The notes under the pieces: model-generated
Databases searched by the model: none
What the model was told of the DNA's origin: nothing
Seen by the model: only the letters and a program-made list of their open reading frames with translations
Shown here: piece after piece, positions 1-11,722 of the stretch
Position numbering within the stretch: the stretch's first letter is position 1
Layout: each line of letters opens with the position of its first letter
DNA from: Bisporella sp. PMI_857
Lineage: Eukaryota; Ascomycota; Leotiomycetes; Helotiales; Helotiaceae
Length of the DNA stretch: 64,000 nucleotides
Reading direction: 5' to 3'
NCBI GenBank assembly: GCA_021307315.1
Contig: JAJSPD010000096.1
Span: 62,001-126,000 of the forward strand
Program-made: the position numbers and the translations under genes

Positions 1-1763
1 TTAAGAGCGGCCAGAGCATGTTCACGGGTAGCATCTCCTGTTCTGGTCCTGACGCGGCACCAACTTCAACCATCAACCGTGCTGTATTTCGAATGTTCGA
101 AATCGCCTTCTCGGTATCAGCCGACAGTGGCAGGCGCTTGTAGGCGACGCGATGCAAGTGAATCTTTGATGCATTGTAATTTGCAAAGTAAGTTCGGAAT
201 GTCCTTGTGATCGTGAACACCAGGCTAGGAGAGATGTGTGCCGATGTGAGTTTCCCGTTGAGTGCATAATCCATCAGCGGTGGACGAGAATCCCAGAGGC
301 TACCCAGATCACGCGAGATCTTAGCAGCGATACTCATGACCTCTGTCTCATCTTCCACAGTGCCCCGCGACCGATGCCATGGGTCTATTTTCGAGATGCG
401 GCCCATAAATGACTGGATCCGCTGGAAAAAGAAAAATCCTGGTTGGTAGAGCGTGTCAAACAACACGTCTTCGACGTTCGCCTCGGAAACGTCGTTACTA
501 TTACCGCCAGCCTCTGTCATCTCGGTGCTTGCCGGAGATGGTTGGGCAACAATATCATCATTGTCTGAGAGGAAGAGACCTTCGCCCCCGGCGGTCACAG
601 CTCGGGCATCGAGAAGACGCATCCAAGAGATGAGGCGCTTACTGACCATTCGGAGTTGTGTTTTGTCTGCTGCTTGGAAAGCCTCATATGCTTCTTTGAG
701 GTTGGCGTGTGCGTCTACAATCCTTCCCTCCAGAAGGTCAATGTAGCTTAGAAAGAACAGGGCTGCAAGCATGTGCTCAAACACGGTTGAGGAATGGCTG
801 GCGCCTGAGAATATCCCTTCAGTTCTTTGCCCCGAGAGTTCCAATCTAGCACTGTCGTACCACTTTTGATACTTTGGCGTCTGGGTATGGGACTTTCGGC
901 CCAAGAGGAGCTCCGAAAACGCCAAAATTGCATAGTGCACCATTGCTGAACTGGTTGACATAGAGACAAGTACCTGCCGCATGGAGGACCATCTGAGCTG
1001 AGTTTCAACTTGAGCAATGATGGGTGGTACCACGGTTTGGATGAAGTAGTCTTTAAGCATCCGCTCTTCGAAGGAATTGCTGATATGGTTCGAGGTCTCG
1101 AATGCGGATCTTGGATTTCCTGTGAAACCCGAGCCCTCCAAAGAGGAGATGGGATCCTGGAAATTCTGGGTTCCATCACTCAATAGAAATGATGAAGAAT
1201 TCATGGACTGTGCTTCTTCCTGTGAGACTGTCAGCTTGACATCTTTGTGTGAGGGTTTCATATGAAATCACAGTCGATAAAAGAGTTGGCTGCTCACCAT
1301 GTCGCCTCTCTGCGCTAGAACATCCATATCTGTAAAACCTAAATCTTGCCAGCGGGTTGGCTGCATGTTGCCACTTTGCAATTCGTGATCCCACATGAAG
1401 CTTGCATAGTCAAACATGTCATTGAATGAGGCATCAACTGTAGCTTGCCTCAATTCATTCAGCGCGGTGCTTCCAGCGGTGATTGAGAGATTTTCGCTCC
1501 CAGGATTGATGCCCGGTTGTTCAGTATTGCCGTTTTCGGACGACTGTCTTGGCATTTGGTTGATGCCTGTAACCGGTCTCCAAGTACATTGAAGATTGAG
1601 GCGCTCACAATGTGAGCAACGAGGCTTCTGTTCATTGCATCGTACCTTTCGACGTCTGCAAACATTCGCATCAGTAAGGGAAGACAAAAACGCCACGCCC
1701 TGGAACTGAAACTGACCGACATGTCAAGCAACCTCGTTTTGATCTTGGTGCACGGCGATTCAT
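1..1763 (-). CDS. Zn2Cys6 fungal transcription factor, C-terminus cut by window edge
   Basis: A nuclear DNA-binding regulator. Exons run 1763-1717, 1655-1298 and 1219-1 (open at the edge), with introns of 61 and 78 nt. The first intron splits the zinc cluster: exon 1 ends in RGCLTC and exon 2 continues RRRKVRC, restoring C-x2-C-x6-C, followed by C-x2-C-x6-C (residues about 12-38). Without this splice the first two cysteines are missing, which is why I start at 1763. A low-complexity linker follows, then about 400 residues resembling the Fungal_trans_2 effector region, with the stretch FFLSYIDLLEGRIVDAHANL and helical segments around it. No stop occurs before position 1. Family and domain order are clear. 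The target genes cannot be read from the sequence. The next gene, an aldolase, is on the same strand 500 bp upstream of its promoter, so a pathway link is possible but unsupported. Confidence 0.85.
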
Positions 1764-2260
1764 GTTGGGTCCAGATCTAGAGCCGGGCTCGCTGGGAGAG
1801 GGGTGAGTGACCGAGGCCATACCCCATCCTTGCTGTCGTACAGCGTTTCAGTGGTTGGTGGTTGGTGAGTGAGTGATATCGGGAACAGTGCTGCTGTATA
1901 CAGTAGAAGAAGAGGGGCGGAATTGAGGACCGTTGGGCATGCGGGATGTGGAAAAGCTAGGCTTAAATAAGTTAGACCCGCGATCGGGCCAGGCTTCGAT
2001 CGCTAAAATTTTAGAGTATTCTAGGCTTCAGCCCCCTGTATTTTCAGGGCTTCGATCACTAGATTCTCACTCCTCAGTGCCAATATATATACGTACGTAC
2101 ATACATACATACATACATACATGTATATGAATATATGTGTGTACTCTAGATTCTCTCAAGCCACTGAATTTTATACAAGTGGCAGTCTAAGATCTAACTA
2201 TACTAACAGTTTATGCTCCATTTCATGCATCTTTCGCTAAGGCTATTAATATCGCCCACG
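1764..2260. other. Intergenic, promoter side of the Zn2Cys6 gene, with microsatellite
   Basis: No coding frame. It holds the upstream region of the zinc-cluster gene and the 3' side of the aldolase gene. A (TACA)n/(TACG)n microsatellite lies at 2091-2124. Confidence 0.7.
2091..2124. repeat. TACA microsatellite
   Basis: Tandem tetranucleotide run: ACGT twice, then TACA about six times, read directly from the sequence. It lies between the aldolase stop codon and the upstream region of the zinc-cluster gene. Confidence 0.85.
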
Positions 2261-3409
2261 TCATTTTCCAGCACTTTTAAGACTCTTCTCCTTTGCCTCT
2301 AAAGGTCGCAACGTCTCCAAAATCCAAGCTTGCTTCTTCGCGTCGCTGTACCTTGGGTACGGACGACGAGTGTGGCAGCTCGCCTCAGGATATCCCAAGT
2401 ATTGAGCAACAACCCATTTCGTGCCATTGATTCCACCCTTTCCAAATCCCCATTCAACAGCCGCAAGATCGATCTGAGCCTGTTCAGCTTCTTTGCTCCC
2501 GCTGACGGCAAGGTTGTAAAGCTCGATGCACGCCTGCAAGATTCGTCAGTGATTACTGGATGAGTTCAAATGATGCAGGATGCAAACTCTTGGATATATA
2601 TTTGCTAGTCCCGTGATGGTGCCGGTTCCACCACATGAGATGGCAGGCAATAACCAATCACTCTGGCCAGCCAGTGCACAGAAATTCTCTGGTGCAAATC
2701 GAGACCGCACACGAGCAACCTTGGCAATACCACCACAAGTCAATTTCACACCCACGATATTTGGGTGGTAACCTAATTTCTCGAGTATCTCTGAATTACA
2801 ATCAAGACCAGAAGAGACGCCAGGGAAGTTATAGATCAGGACTGGAACCGGACTCGCGTCTGCCAGCTACGGATACAAAGTCAAAACCTCGCTCTCAGGA
2901 CTGGACATGGGGATACGAACCTCCTCAAAAAATGTAATGATGGCATCCTCGTTCATTGCAAAGTGGAAATAACTTGGGACGAGAACGAGGGCAAAATCGG
3001 CACCTGACTCCTTGGCTAGTCGAGTCTCCGCGATCACTTGCTGCGTTGATCCCCCTCCGCAGCCCAGAATGACAGTTAAGTCTGGTCGACCGAGCTCAAT
3101 AGCAAGTTCTCGTGTGGTTTTTACTAGTTGAGCTTTCTCTGATGAACTGAGAGTTACGGCTTCGCCGTTGGTGCCAGCGATGACGACTAGATGAATTCTG
3201 TCAGTTTTAAAGCAATGGAAGTAGACTAGTGTTGTGAGCATACTTCCATGTAGCCCGGATTCGATCAAGAAGTTGAGATGTTTTCGTTGGACGTCCCAGT
3301 CAATCTCTTGGTCTTGGGTATCTTGGAACCATGTTAAGCTTGGGACATGGACTCCAGGAGGGAATGATTTTCCTGGCTTTACGCCATTTGTTCCATTGGT
3401 GGCTGTCAT
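2261..3409 (-). CDS. Dihydrodipicolinate synthase-family aldolase, LGA1/GaaC-like
   Basis: A cytosolic class I aldolase of the DapA/N-acetylneuraminate lyase superfamily. The nearest fungal type is the L-threo-3-deoxy-hexulosonate aldolase of the D-galacturonate pathway (LGA1, GaaC), which yields pyruvate and L-glyceraldehyde. Exons are 3409-3244, 3186-2921, 2866-2588 and 2533-2261, with introns of 57, 54 and 54 nt; the product is 327 aa. Splicing restores GLHGIVIAGTNGEAVTLS (substrate loop with the T-N-G-E element), the LIYNFP tyrosine, and GVKLTCGG with the Schiff-base lysine. The C-terminal CHTRRPYPRYS fits the LGA1 type. Length matches the family. Substrate is inferred from motif similarity; other DapA-like aldolases (for example 4-hydroxy-2-oxoglutarate aldolase) remain possible. 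The other pectin-pathway genes are not in view. Confidence 0.85.
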
Positions 3410-5064
3410 CTTGAACAGATGAATGCAAACAACTTTGAATTTTGAGGAACGAACAAGAGTCTTGAAGATTTCGAGATGAGGAAAAACGAGATCAGAATTT
3501 GGGGTTGGAGAAGGAATTCATTTAAAATTTACAGAGGCGACGGCCCATTTGAAGGACGACGGAGCAAAGATGATCTCCCCTAATGTTGTGATAGTCCATC
3601 TTTTCTCATGACCAATCCGATAGGTGGTAGAAAGCAATCTCCTCGCAAGCACCAGTGGAAACTCGAGATTGTGGAGGTGGATTTAGTCCCTGCATAAGGC
3701 GGTTGGTAGGGCTGCCGAGTGCGACCCGACGCGATGGCGAGGCGACTTGGGTGAACGACAATGGTGAAAGTGGGGAGGTAATGATGTGCCGAAAGCAGAC
3801 CTTGCTTGCGCGGTAGTTTCTTCTTGGCTTTCATATTTTTAATCTTGACAGTACTTTATCCAACTCTCCCCCATTCTTAATGATTCGTAACGGAAGAATA
3901 TCATGTGCAATCTCTCACTTGGTTAGATCGGGCATAAGCACATCATTGAGAAACGGCATTCAATCTCCGCTAAAAGAAGATCTAAAAATTAAAAGTTGGG
4001 GAGCCAAGACTAGAATATCCCCACTTATGAACTGAAATTTGGTAGGAAGAGAATGTAGCAGATATTACCCCCAAGATCCCTGCTGTTATCACTTCGGATC
4101 CCATAGCGAATACTCTTTCGCTTGCTGTTCAGGTGCGTACCTTGAATGCCCGAGGAAGATTAGCAGTACGGCTTTAGCTTCCATTTTTTGAAGTAGCGCG
4201 GACTATATCATTAATCTTATCATCTCGCAGAAAGATGACTGGTTTGAGCCCCCAAATAAGGCTAGATTGGAGCTATATAAGGGATATTACCATCTGTCGG
4301 CTGAGAGGGCGGTGTTGAAGATAGAGTTTTTGGAAATAAGTCTCCGACCTCTCCAAAAGAACCCATGTCGTTCCAGTGCCAGCAGGTAACGGAGAAGAAG
4401 TGAAGATTCTGAGGAGCAATAAGCAAAGCAACATGACCTGAAGATGGTTCGAAAGTTTATTGGTCACCATTATTCAGATGCCCTGGCCTACTCGTTCGAA
4501 GCTGGTTATCCTGGGGCAAACATTTGCCCTGAAAGAGAATGAGCTTACAACGCACTATGATAATCAAATACATGTCTTACACTGTTCACAACGGTGTTCT
4601 GGAATATATTTAGATATGTCTCTCGTTTCCTGATAGGAATAGATTGCTAGCCTAAAATATGTCTCTGATTCGACTAACCCTTCCAATTGAGCTTTCATTG
4701 CTGTAAACGGTAGTGAAACTATGTTCGAGCGCGACAATATTGAATAATACGCCCATAAAGCAAATTCGCGTTCCAGAACCTCGATCAACTTGCCCTGTTC
4801 CAGGTTGTGTATATACATTCTAATTGCCCTTGGCACTGCGTCACTTGCCCAGCCACCTCCACATTTTGTTTCGACCCCTCTCTCCCTTACCCAGCCCAAT
4901 ATAAGTTCCCCATCATAAATTGTAGAGATATTTCAAGCACTCTTGCTTCCTTCCCGCGTATCACGGAGGACACTAATCACCCGTCAAGCTTTCTCACTGC
5001 TTTGCCAGTCCATTGACCCTGACCCCGTCACCCCCGGGAGCGGAACCCTGGCCATATAAACATC
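3410..5064. other. Intergenic, no convincing gene
   Basis: Upstream regions of the divergent aldolase and exchanger genes. A 65-codon minus-strand frame at 4273-4470 has a hydrophobic N-terminal stretch (MLLCLLLLRIF) but no other support. I see no RNA gene or repeat. Confidence 0.6.
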
Positions 5065-6609
5065 ATGCCCAACCACAGCGACGAATCCACCTCCCTCCTC
5101 CCAGACTCAATCCGACGCCATGTCCCCGTTCTCTCCAACGGCATCGCCCACGAAGGCGAAAGCGGACGCAGCGGTTTCCATCCCCGCCATTTCCTGCACG
5201 TGCTCTGGCTCTCCTCCTGCAAGATCTCCATGTACGTCAACATCCTGTGGCCGTTCGTCCCAATAGCCATACTCTTCCACTTCCTCGCGCCGTCCTCCCA
5301 CCTCTGGATCTTCGCACTAAGCTATATCGCCATGGTCCCCTCCGCAAACCTGCTCGGTTTCGCGGGCCAAGAGTTCGCGCGGAAGATGCCGAAGGTGGCC
5401 GGCATCCTGATTGAGACGACGTTTGGGAGCATCGTGGAGATTATCCTGTTCATTGTGTTGATCGCGAAGCATGACGTGCGGAAGGGGAGCGGGGATGAGG
5501 GGAACTTGATACCTATCATCCAGGCGGCGATTCTGGGGAGCATCTTGACGAACTTGTTGCTTTGCTTGGGATTGTGTTTCTTCTTTGGTGGCATTAAGCA
5601 CCAGAGCCAGAGGTTCCATGCCATTGTGTCTGAAGTGGGAAGTGGATTGCTCTTGGTGGCTGCTTTTGCGCTCCTTATTCCGAGCGCTTTCTATTCAGCA
5701 CTGAAATCGGAGACTGTGCCTTTCCTCGGCGTGCTTCATGAAAAGTTTACTGAAGGAAAGTTGCAGAAGGATGTTTTGAAGATTAGTCAGACTACGTCGG
5801 TTGTCTTAATTATTTCATTCTTCCTGTATATCTGGTACTGTGCCAGCTCTCAGCACAGTCTGTTTGATGAGGTGATTGAGAGGGATGAGCATAGAGATAC
5901 AGATCGCGAGGAGGATATGGTCAAGCCTAAATTTACTATGACGGAAACGCTCATCGCTCTACTCATATCACTAATTTGCGTCACTCTGCTTTTGATCTTC
6001 CTTGTCGAAGAGATTGAGCATGTGGTTGAGAGCGGCGTGCCAGATCAGTTCCTCGGTTTGATTCTTCTTCCGCTGGTAGAGAAGGCTGCAGAGCATTTGA
6101 CTGCCATCGATGAGGCTCAAGGCAAGTATTTCAGCTCAATTCGCTCACCATATTGCTAACCATGAGTTGTGTAGATGGCATGATCAACGTGGCTCTCTAT
6201 CACTGTCTGGGTCCCTCAATCCAGACTGCTTTGTTCAATGGCCCCCTTGTCGTGGTCGTCGGCTGGATACTCGGCAAACCGATGGACCTCAACTTTGAGA
6301 TCTTCATGATTGCTTTATTAGTCCTTTCCATTTTAGTTGTGGGTAACTTTCTTCGTGATGGTGATAGCAATTGGCTGGAAGGCGCACTTCTTGTGGTAAG
6401 TGACTACCTCGTAAAATCGGAATCGAGATTCTGATCTACGACAGGTCGTATATATTATCATCGCCATCGCATCATGGTACTATCCCAACCCTGACGTGGC
6501 CACATCGAATGGTATTGAAGCTCTTGTGGATCCCTCTGGGAATGTAACCATCAGCGTGGAGATGTTGCAACATATTCAGAAGCTCTTGCAAGCTCATCTG
6601 GGACAGTGA
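5065..6609 (+). CDS. Ca2+/H+ exchanger-like (CaCA superfamily, CAX type) membrane transporter
   Basis: A multi-pass cation/proton antiporter, probably vacuolar like yeast Vcx1. Exons are 5065-6121, 6175-6395 and 6445-6609; the product is 480 aa. The first intron is GC-AG (CAAG|GCAAGT, branch TGCTAAC, TGTGTAG); the second is 49 nt GT-AG. About 11 hydrophobic segments flank an acidic cytoplasmic stretch (EVIERDEHRDTDREEDM). The first alpha repeat is ETTFGSIVE (residues about 117-125) and the second is LLPLVEKAAEH (about 335-345). These occupy the places of the canonical G-N-A-x-E and P-x-x-G-N-A-x-E-H repeats but differ at key positions: N to S in the first, GN to EK in the second. The glutamates and the AAEH histidine are kept. 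It is therefore a divergent CAX paralog, and ion specificity or activity may differ from Vcx1. The C-terminal IIIAIASWYYPNP is typical. Confidence 0.85.
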
Positions 6610-7349
6610 ATCATGTGACTGCATTTTATATATGGCAATTTATATGCCATCTGTTATAGCATATCGAGCTATCATAAATCAGGCCTTTCGCTGAAATTGG
6701 ATCCTCCGTCTGTTGGTTTAATCTGAGACCGTTTACATGTATTCAATCCATTTTTTTGCTTTGCGGTTTCATGGATCAATGTTTATGCATAAAACTGTAT
6801 TAACTACTATTATCACTCAGCCTGCCATTCCGCAGTCAATACAGTGATATCGGATGGGGAAATGACCCGCCTAGTGTAGGTTAGAAGGAGGAAATTATTG
6901 AACTAAAGCTCGCAAAGCCGCAAACAAGAATGAACAATCATCTTTTAATACTGTGATTCAAGTGTATTATTCTTGAAGAACTTAGATCGAGTTTGAAATG
7001 CTATACAGTATTCGCTCGAAAATCAGGCGCTTGCAAAAAAATAACAACCAGAAATCAAATAAAAAGGCTAGCAATGCTCTTCTATCTATACATCAATAGT
7101 CATCCGAACATCTATTATCATCATGCTTGTCATCCTCATCGTAGCATCAATCAGTCATAAGTCATAAACCGTATACCCAAACATAAAGAAATCCATCAAT
7201 CTTTTCTGTGCCACCCAAAACTTTTCCTTCTTTCAATGTCTGAGTCATGCAATCAGATTCCTTTAGCAAACTCCAATGCTGCGTCATCGTCATTGTTCTC
7301 ATCATCATCATCATCATACTCAAACATTGTAAAAACCGTACCTCGTAAC
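6610..7349. other. Intergenic, convergent 3' regions
   Basis: Between the convergent exchanger and BTB genes. AT-rich with a short ATC/TCA microsatellite near 7295-7320; no gene seen. Confidence 0.6.
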
Positions 7350-10300
7350 TCAAAACCTTGTCGAAAATACTTTCTTACTTTTCCGAATCTTGAAATTTTT
7401 CGGGTTCCACATCTCCTTTTCCTTCTCCCTCTCCTCCTCAGTAACCGGTGTGATCGTCGGACTCGATTCCCTACTATCTACCACGGCTGTCCTGTCGCTC
7501 TTCCAACTATCCCCGCTTCCCCTACTTTCTTTTCTTTCCACCTTCAGCTCGTCCCTCAACCCAGTTTTCAGCTCATAATCGATATTTTCAATCATCTCCT
7601 CCATGCTAGCCAAGCTTGGCGCTAGATGCACTTCATTTAGCGGGCTTTTGACTTGCTCGCGTAAGAAATTCGGGAACGACGGGGCGTGGTTGTGCTTTCG
7701 GTCACCGAGAATGCGAACGCCATGAGGTGACTTTAGTTCTTGGGGCGGAGAGGCTACCATATGAACTGGCTCTTTCATTGGGACCTGTGGGAGAGATTTT
7801 GTGGGCGGTTGTGTTGGTGCCGATGTTGACTCTTTGGTGGTAGAAGTTCGCCATGCTTGACTTGGTGAAATCCTAGGGTTGGGTAGTTCTTCTCTAGGTG
7901 AAGCTGTGGTCTCGTGGATGTTGCCTCGTGATGAAGATTGCGGCGCCGGTTGTTGCGATAGTCGTGAAGAGATGCTATTCGATGGTCGCGAGGCACCATT
8001 CACTTGCTCTGGTGTCTCGTGTAAACTGCTTCTTGGCGATGTACGCGCTTCTGGTGGTGATGATCTTACTTCTTGGCCTAGAGGAGATCTTGAATTCAAT
8101 TGGCTTGGTGGTGAGTATCTAGAATTCCTGTCTATTTCCTTCGCTCGTTCTTGCGTTTCATGAGGGCGGTCCCTGGAAGACGCATGTGCTTCCGATTGTC
8201 GAGGAACCGGCGGCTCCTGATTCGAAGGGTGTCTAGTACTTCCTTGGCTAGCCGGTGAGAATCTTGAAGCTGGAATTTCGTCTGGCTTGGCTCGATTCTG
8301 TGCTCCATGGAGGGTTGCTCGTTGCAGCTGCACACCAGATTGTTGGAGTTCCCTTGCAAACTGACTTGCAAAGTATCCAGGGATTGCATCTACTTCTTTG
8401 GGCGGCGTCCGCACCTCCTGAATATTGTTTCGATGAGAGTTCCGTATTTCCGATTGTTGGTAACTTTTCAAATCCTGTATAGGCAAAACTCTTGAAGTAG
8501 CTTTCGCTTGGCTTGAGGCAAATTGTGAGTTCGATTTCCCATCTTCCTTTGATACCTCCTTTGGATCTTGGGAGCTACGTCGTGGCGGTACTTGTACCTC
8601 TGTCTGGGGAGAATTCCTTGGGGTGCCACTTGCTGCAGGTGCCTGTGTCTCAGCTCTGTTACCAGGTTTATGAGGGCTATACAGGCTCGTTCTTGGTGAG
8701 GCATATGCTTCATTCTGTCGGGTTTCCCTTGTCTCTTGCGCCAAGTGTTGCGCCAAATGATTTCTGAGCTCTGATCGGCTTGGAGCAGCCTCTAGGGTTT
8801 CCTTTACTTGGTCTTTAGGAGGTGCATGTACTTCGTAGAGGCTACTTCTCGATGATGATGATAATATTCGTGCCTCCGGTTCTTGGCTACCCTGAATCTC
8901 ATGGCTGAAAGTGGATCTAGACTGCGTCTGGCTCGAAGAATACCTCTGACTGGGATTCGCCTCTTCTTTCGCTTTCTCTGGCTCATGGAAGCTGACCCTT
9001 GGTGATGCGTGTGGATCCGCCTTCTGAAGATCTTTCCTGTTGATCGAGAATTGTCGAGTGGGCTTGATCGGATCTTCTTTCACCTCTTCCTCTCCCTCCT
9101 CTTGGTAAGTGTTTTTATTAGACAAAAGTGCTTCAGATCGCTGCAAGTCTCTCAAATACGGATTCAGCGCAACTCTCCCATTTTCTTGAGCATGATTCTC
9201 TAGTTCGAGTGATACGACAGGTCTGAATGGTACAGGTTGTTCGATTATGTACGGATTCTGCGAAAATTGACGTGGGGTAACGACTGTCTCTTCTTGCGTT
9301 TCAACCATCTCATTAGGCTTATCTATTCTGCCCAGTATAGGTGATTCCTGTTCCACAGGAGCATTATTACCCGTAAGAACTTCGGCGACTCTTGCTGTGG
9401 AATTGTCAATTCCTTTATCTGTGGAAATGCGAATCTCATCCTCGGCATTTGTCCTCATCTGCTCTTTAGGTTCATGAAGCTCAAGTGGGAGAAAAAGCTT
9501 CTGGAAATCGGCATCAAGATCGTCACTGTTCATGTTAATTGAGCTCGAAAATAATGGGTCCAGTGACTTTACCTGTTCTTCGTATATTCAGAGATGTTCA
9601 GGCCGTCTAGGCCAGCTTCAAGAGACTTGAGCGAAGTCTCAATTGAATCCTCCAAGCCATGGCAATTAGTTGATGGGCCATGCGAATTCCACCTTCGATT
9701 GCTCGTTTTATTGCAGACGTCTAGAATTCTGATACTCCGAATCTTGTGCGCAAGGTCTTTAAAGTTCTTGCCTTTGAATGGGGTGTCCGGCATGGGCCAA
9801 ATCCCAATCTGGCGGGAGCCTTTCATAAGAGATCCCAAAACCATTGAATCGCATGCATGTCTTAGTTCATCATCTAAAGAGCCATGGCAGACAATCTGAC
9901 TAACAAGGTACTGTTCAATCAGAGAATGGATGATCGTAATTGAAGCTTTCATTGCACGTTCTCTCTCACTCTTAATGGCATCTATGCAGAGTTAGCTTGT
10001 TTTTAAAGTTGACATTCTTGATGTTTACTTACCGATGAGATTCATTGGAACTGGAATATTCTGCGCATCTTCTTGTATTCGCTCAGTAGACTCACGTTCG
10101 GCGAGCTTCGTCATTTGCTTGAACTCAGCAGGTCTGTTAAAGACCCAAGAGATGAAGAGCCAGGAGAGCACTGTCTCGTTGTAGACCTTGGGAAGGGCTT
10201 CCCTCTTCAGATTCTCGATCCAAGTATCTGAGAAGAACTCTACTGTATCCAACATCCCGAGCACATTTACCGATGTTGCGAGTCGTTTTAGATCCTCAAG

Positions 10301-10951
10301 ACTGACTTGACGTGGGACTTTTTTGCTGGCTCCGTGGATAATGTTCAGTAAGATGACCATCGTATCAGCATCTACCGCAAGTCGAATTGTGACATGTCCC
10401 TTGGATTGAAGCGCGCGCGATTGTTCGGAGTCACCAGTCAAGAGAGTCCGCATTTTGTCAGACGCAAGCATCAAATGCTGTGATGACACCAAACAATGGA
10501 CTTCATGGCTAGGTACAATATCATCCTCCTTGCTCTCATCGGGAAGCGAATGGGTCTCGGATTTCTCATCTTCAATGGCCTCAACATTTCTCGCATTCCT
10601 TTTCAGAGCGGCCCAAAAGGATGGAGGAGGGCTTGCAGAGCGATCGCGACGGGAAGACGCATCAGAACCCCTCTTGCGTGGCGGTGGGGGATACATTGGG
10701 CCATCAGCGCCTCCAGGCGGATCGGGGGCATAGTACACAATGCTCTCTTCAGACTCTGCCGGCGCTTCAGGCTCTGCTTCTCGGCCATTTCCTGGCCCCT
10801 CAAAATCATCTTCATCAACCGGTGGCTGCTTAGCCAATTCTGCTGAAGTCGAGCGATCCTTCGTCAAAACACCGTTTTCCTTTCTTGCATGGCGAGTCAC
10901 AATCAAAGTAACATCGCCATTTGGCATGAAAATCACGGTTTCTGGCTCCAT
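7350..10951 (-). CDS. BTB/POZ-domain protein spliced to a long disordered C-terminal region
   Basis: Exons are 10951-10033, 9981-9573 and 9525-7350, giving 1167 aa. Exon 1 carries an N-terminal acidic, proline-rich part and then a BTB/POZ-like fold (from about residue 148, VPSHEVHCLVSSQHLMLAS, through the helical LEDLKRLATSVNVLGML). BTB domains mediate protein-protein contacts, often as Cullin-3 adaptors. Intron 1 is standard. Intron 2 (47 nt, GTAAAG..AACAG) is less certain: it joins TKN to SDDLDADF in phase, repeats AACAG at both edges, and skips a TAA 3 nt past the donor. Without it the two parts would be separate genes about 40 bp apart, which is improbable. The last ~725 residues are Ser/Arg/Pro/Glu/Gln-rich with repeated SP..E.H/SPR.S motifs and no fold signal. 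Partner and function are unknown. Confidence 0.6.
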
Positions 10952-11722
10952 TGGCGATCAAGCCTCGGCCTATCAGCGGGAGCCACGCAATTCTGTTCAT
11001 ACACTGAAGCGGGGTCAGCAAAACGCCCATCTAACTCTCCTCTATGATAATATCGACCTGGTTGACTGTAAAGACTCATTTGTGTTATTACTATTGAGAA
11101 GAAGAAAAGTTTTTTAGACGACCGCAGGAAGGGCTAGGGTTAAATGGAGGCTGGATAAAGGTGTTCGTTGTCCGTTGTGGTGCCGCTGGCGCTTAACCGC
11201 TTCGGGTATCAATCAGACAGCCTGACAGTGTTTGGGCACCAGTGCATATCACTGCCTATTTTGAGCCTCCCCCTGGAGGCTGGGATGAAACCTATTGAAT
11301 TATGCTACTTACCGACTAGTTATAGTATGGAATTAATGCCAAGACAGCTAGAAGGCTTTGGTTCATTTATTGTCTGTACCTAGTAGGGCTTGTGAGTAGC
11401 CTATAACTAGGCGAGAAATCTTATCCGCACCAGTTTGTCCAGCACAAAACAACCACGTCCTCAACTGCTTTACTGCTTCTCCGAATCATTTCTAGCACTG
11501 CTAATCAAGTTGATTAAAAGTTATTTCACATGTTGATGGGTATTGTGGTTGTCTTTAGCTTCAAAGTATGTTGCGAGAGCTCTTCCATCAGCCTAGTCTT
11601 CCGTAGTAAATAATTGCTAGGACTTTGCAGGTTGAGCCACGGTGTAAAGAGATTTCGACCTTACCAGCCCATCCTACTTATAGGTAAAGCTCATTACAGA
11701 GCAAGACAAGCTCGACAAATTT
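10952..11722. other. Intergenic, nothing recognised
   Basis: Promoter side of the BTB gene and 3' side of the ankyrin gene. Only short unsupported frames. Confidence 0.55.

Noticed and set aside
4273..4470. Possible small secreted protein
   Set aside because: Only a hydrophobic N-terminus; no cysteines, no promoter or splice support, low-complexity intergenic setting.
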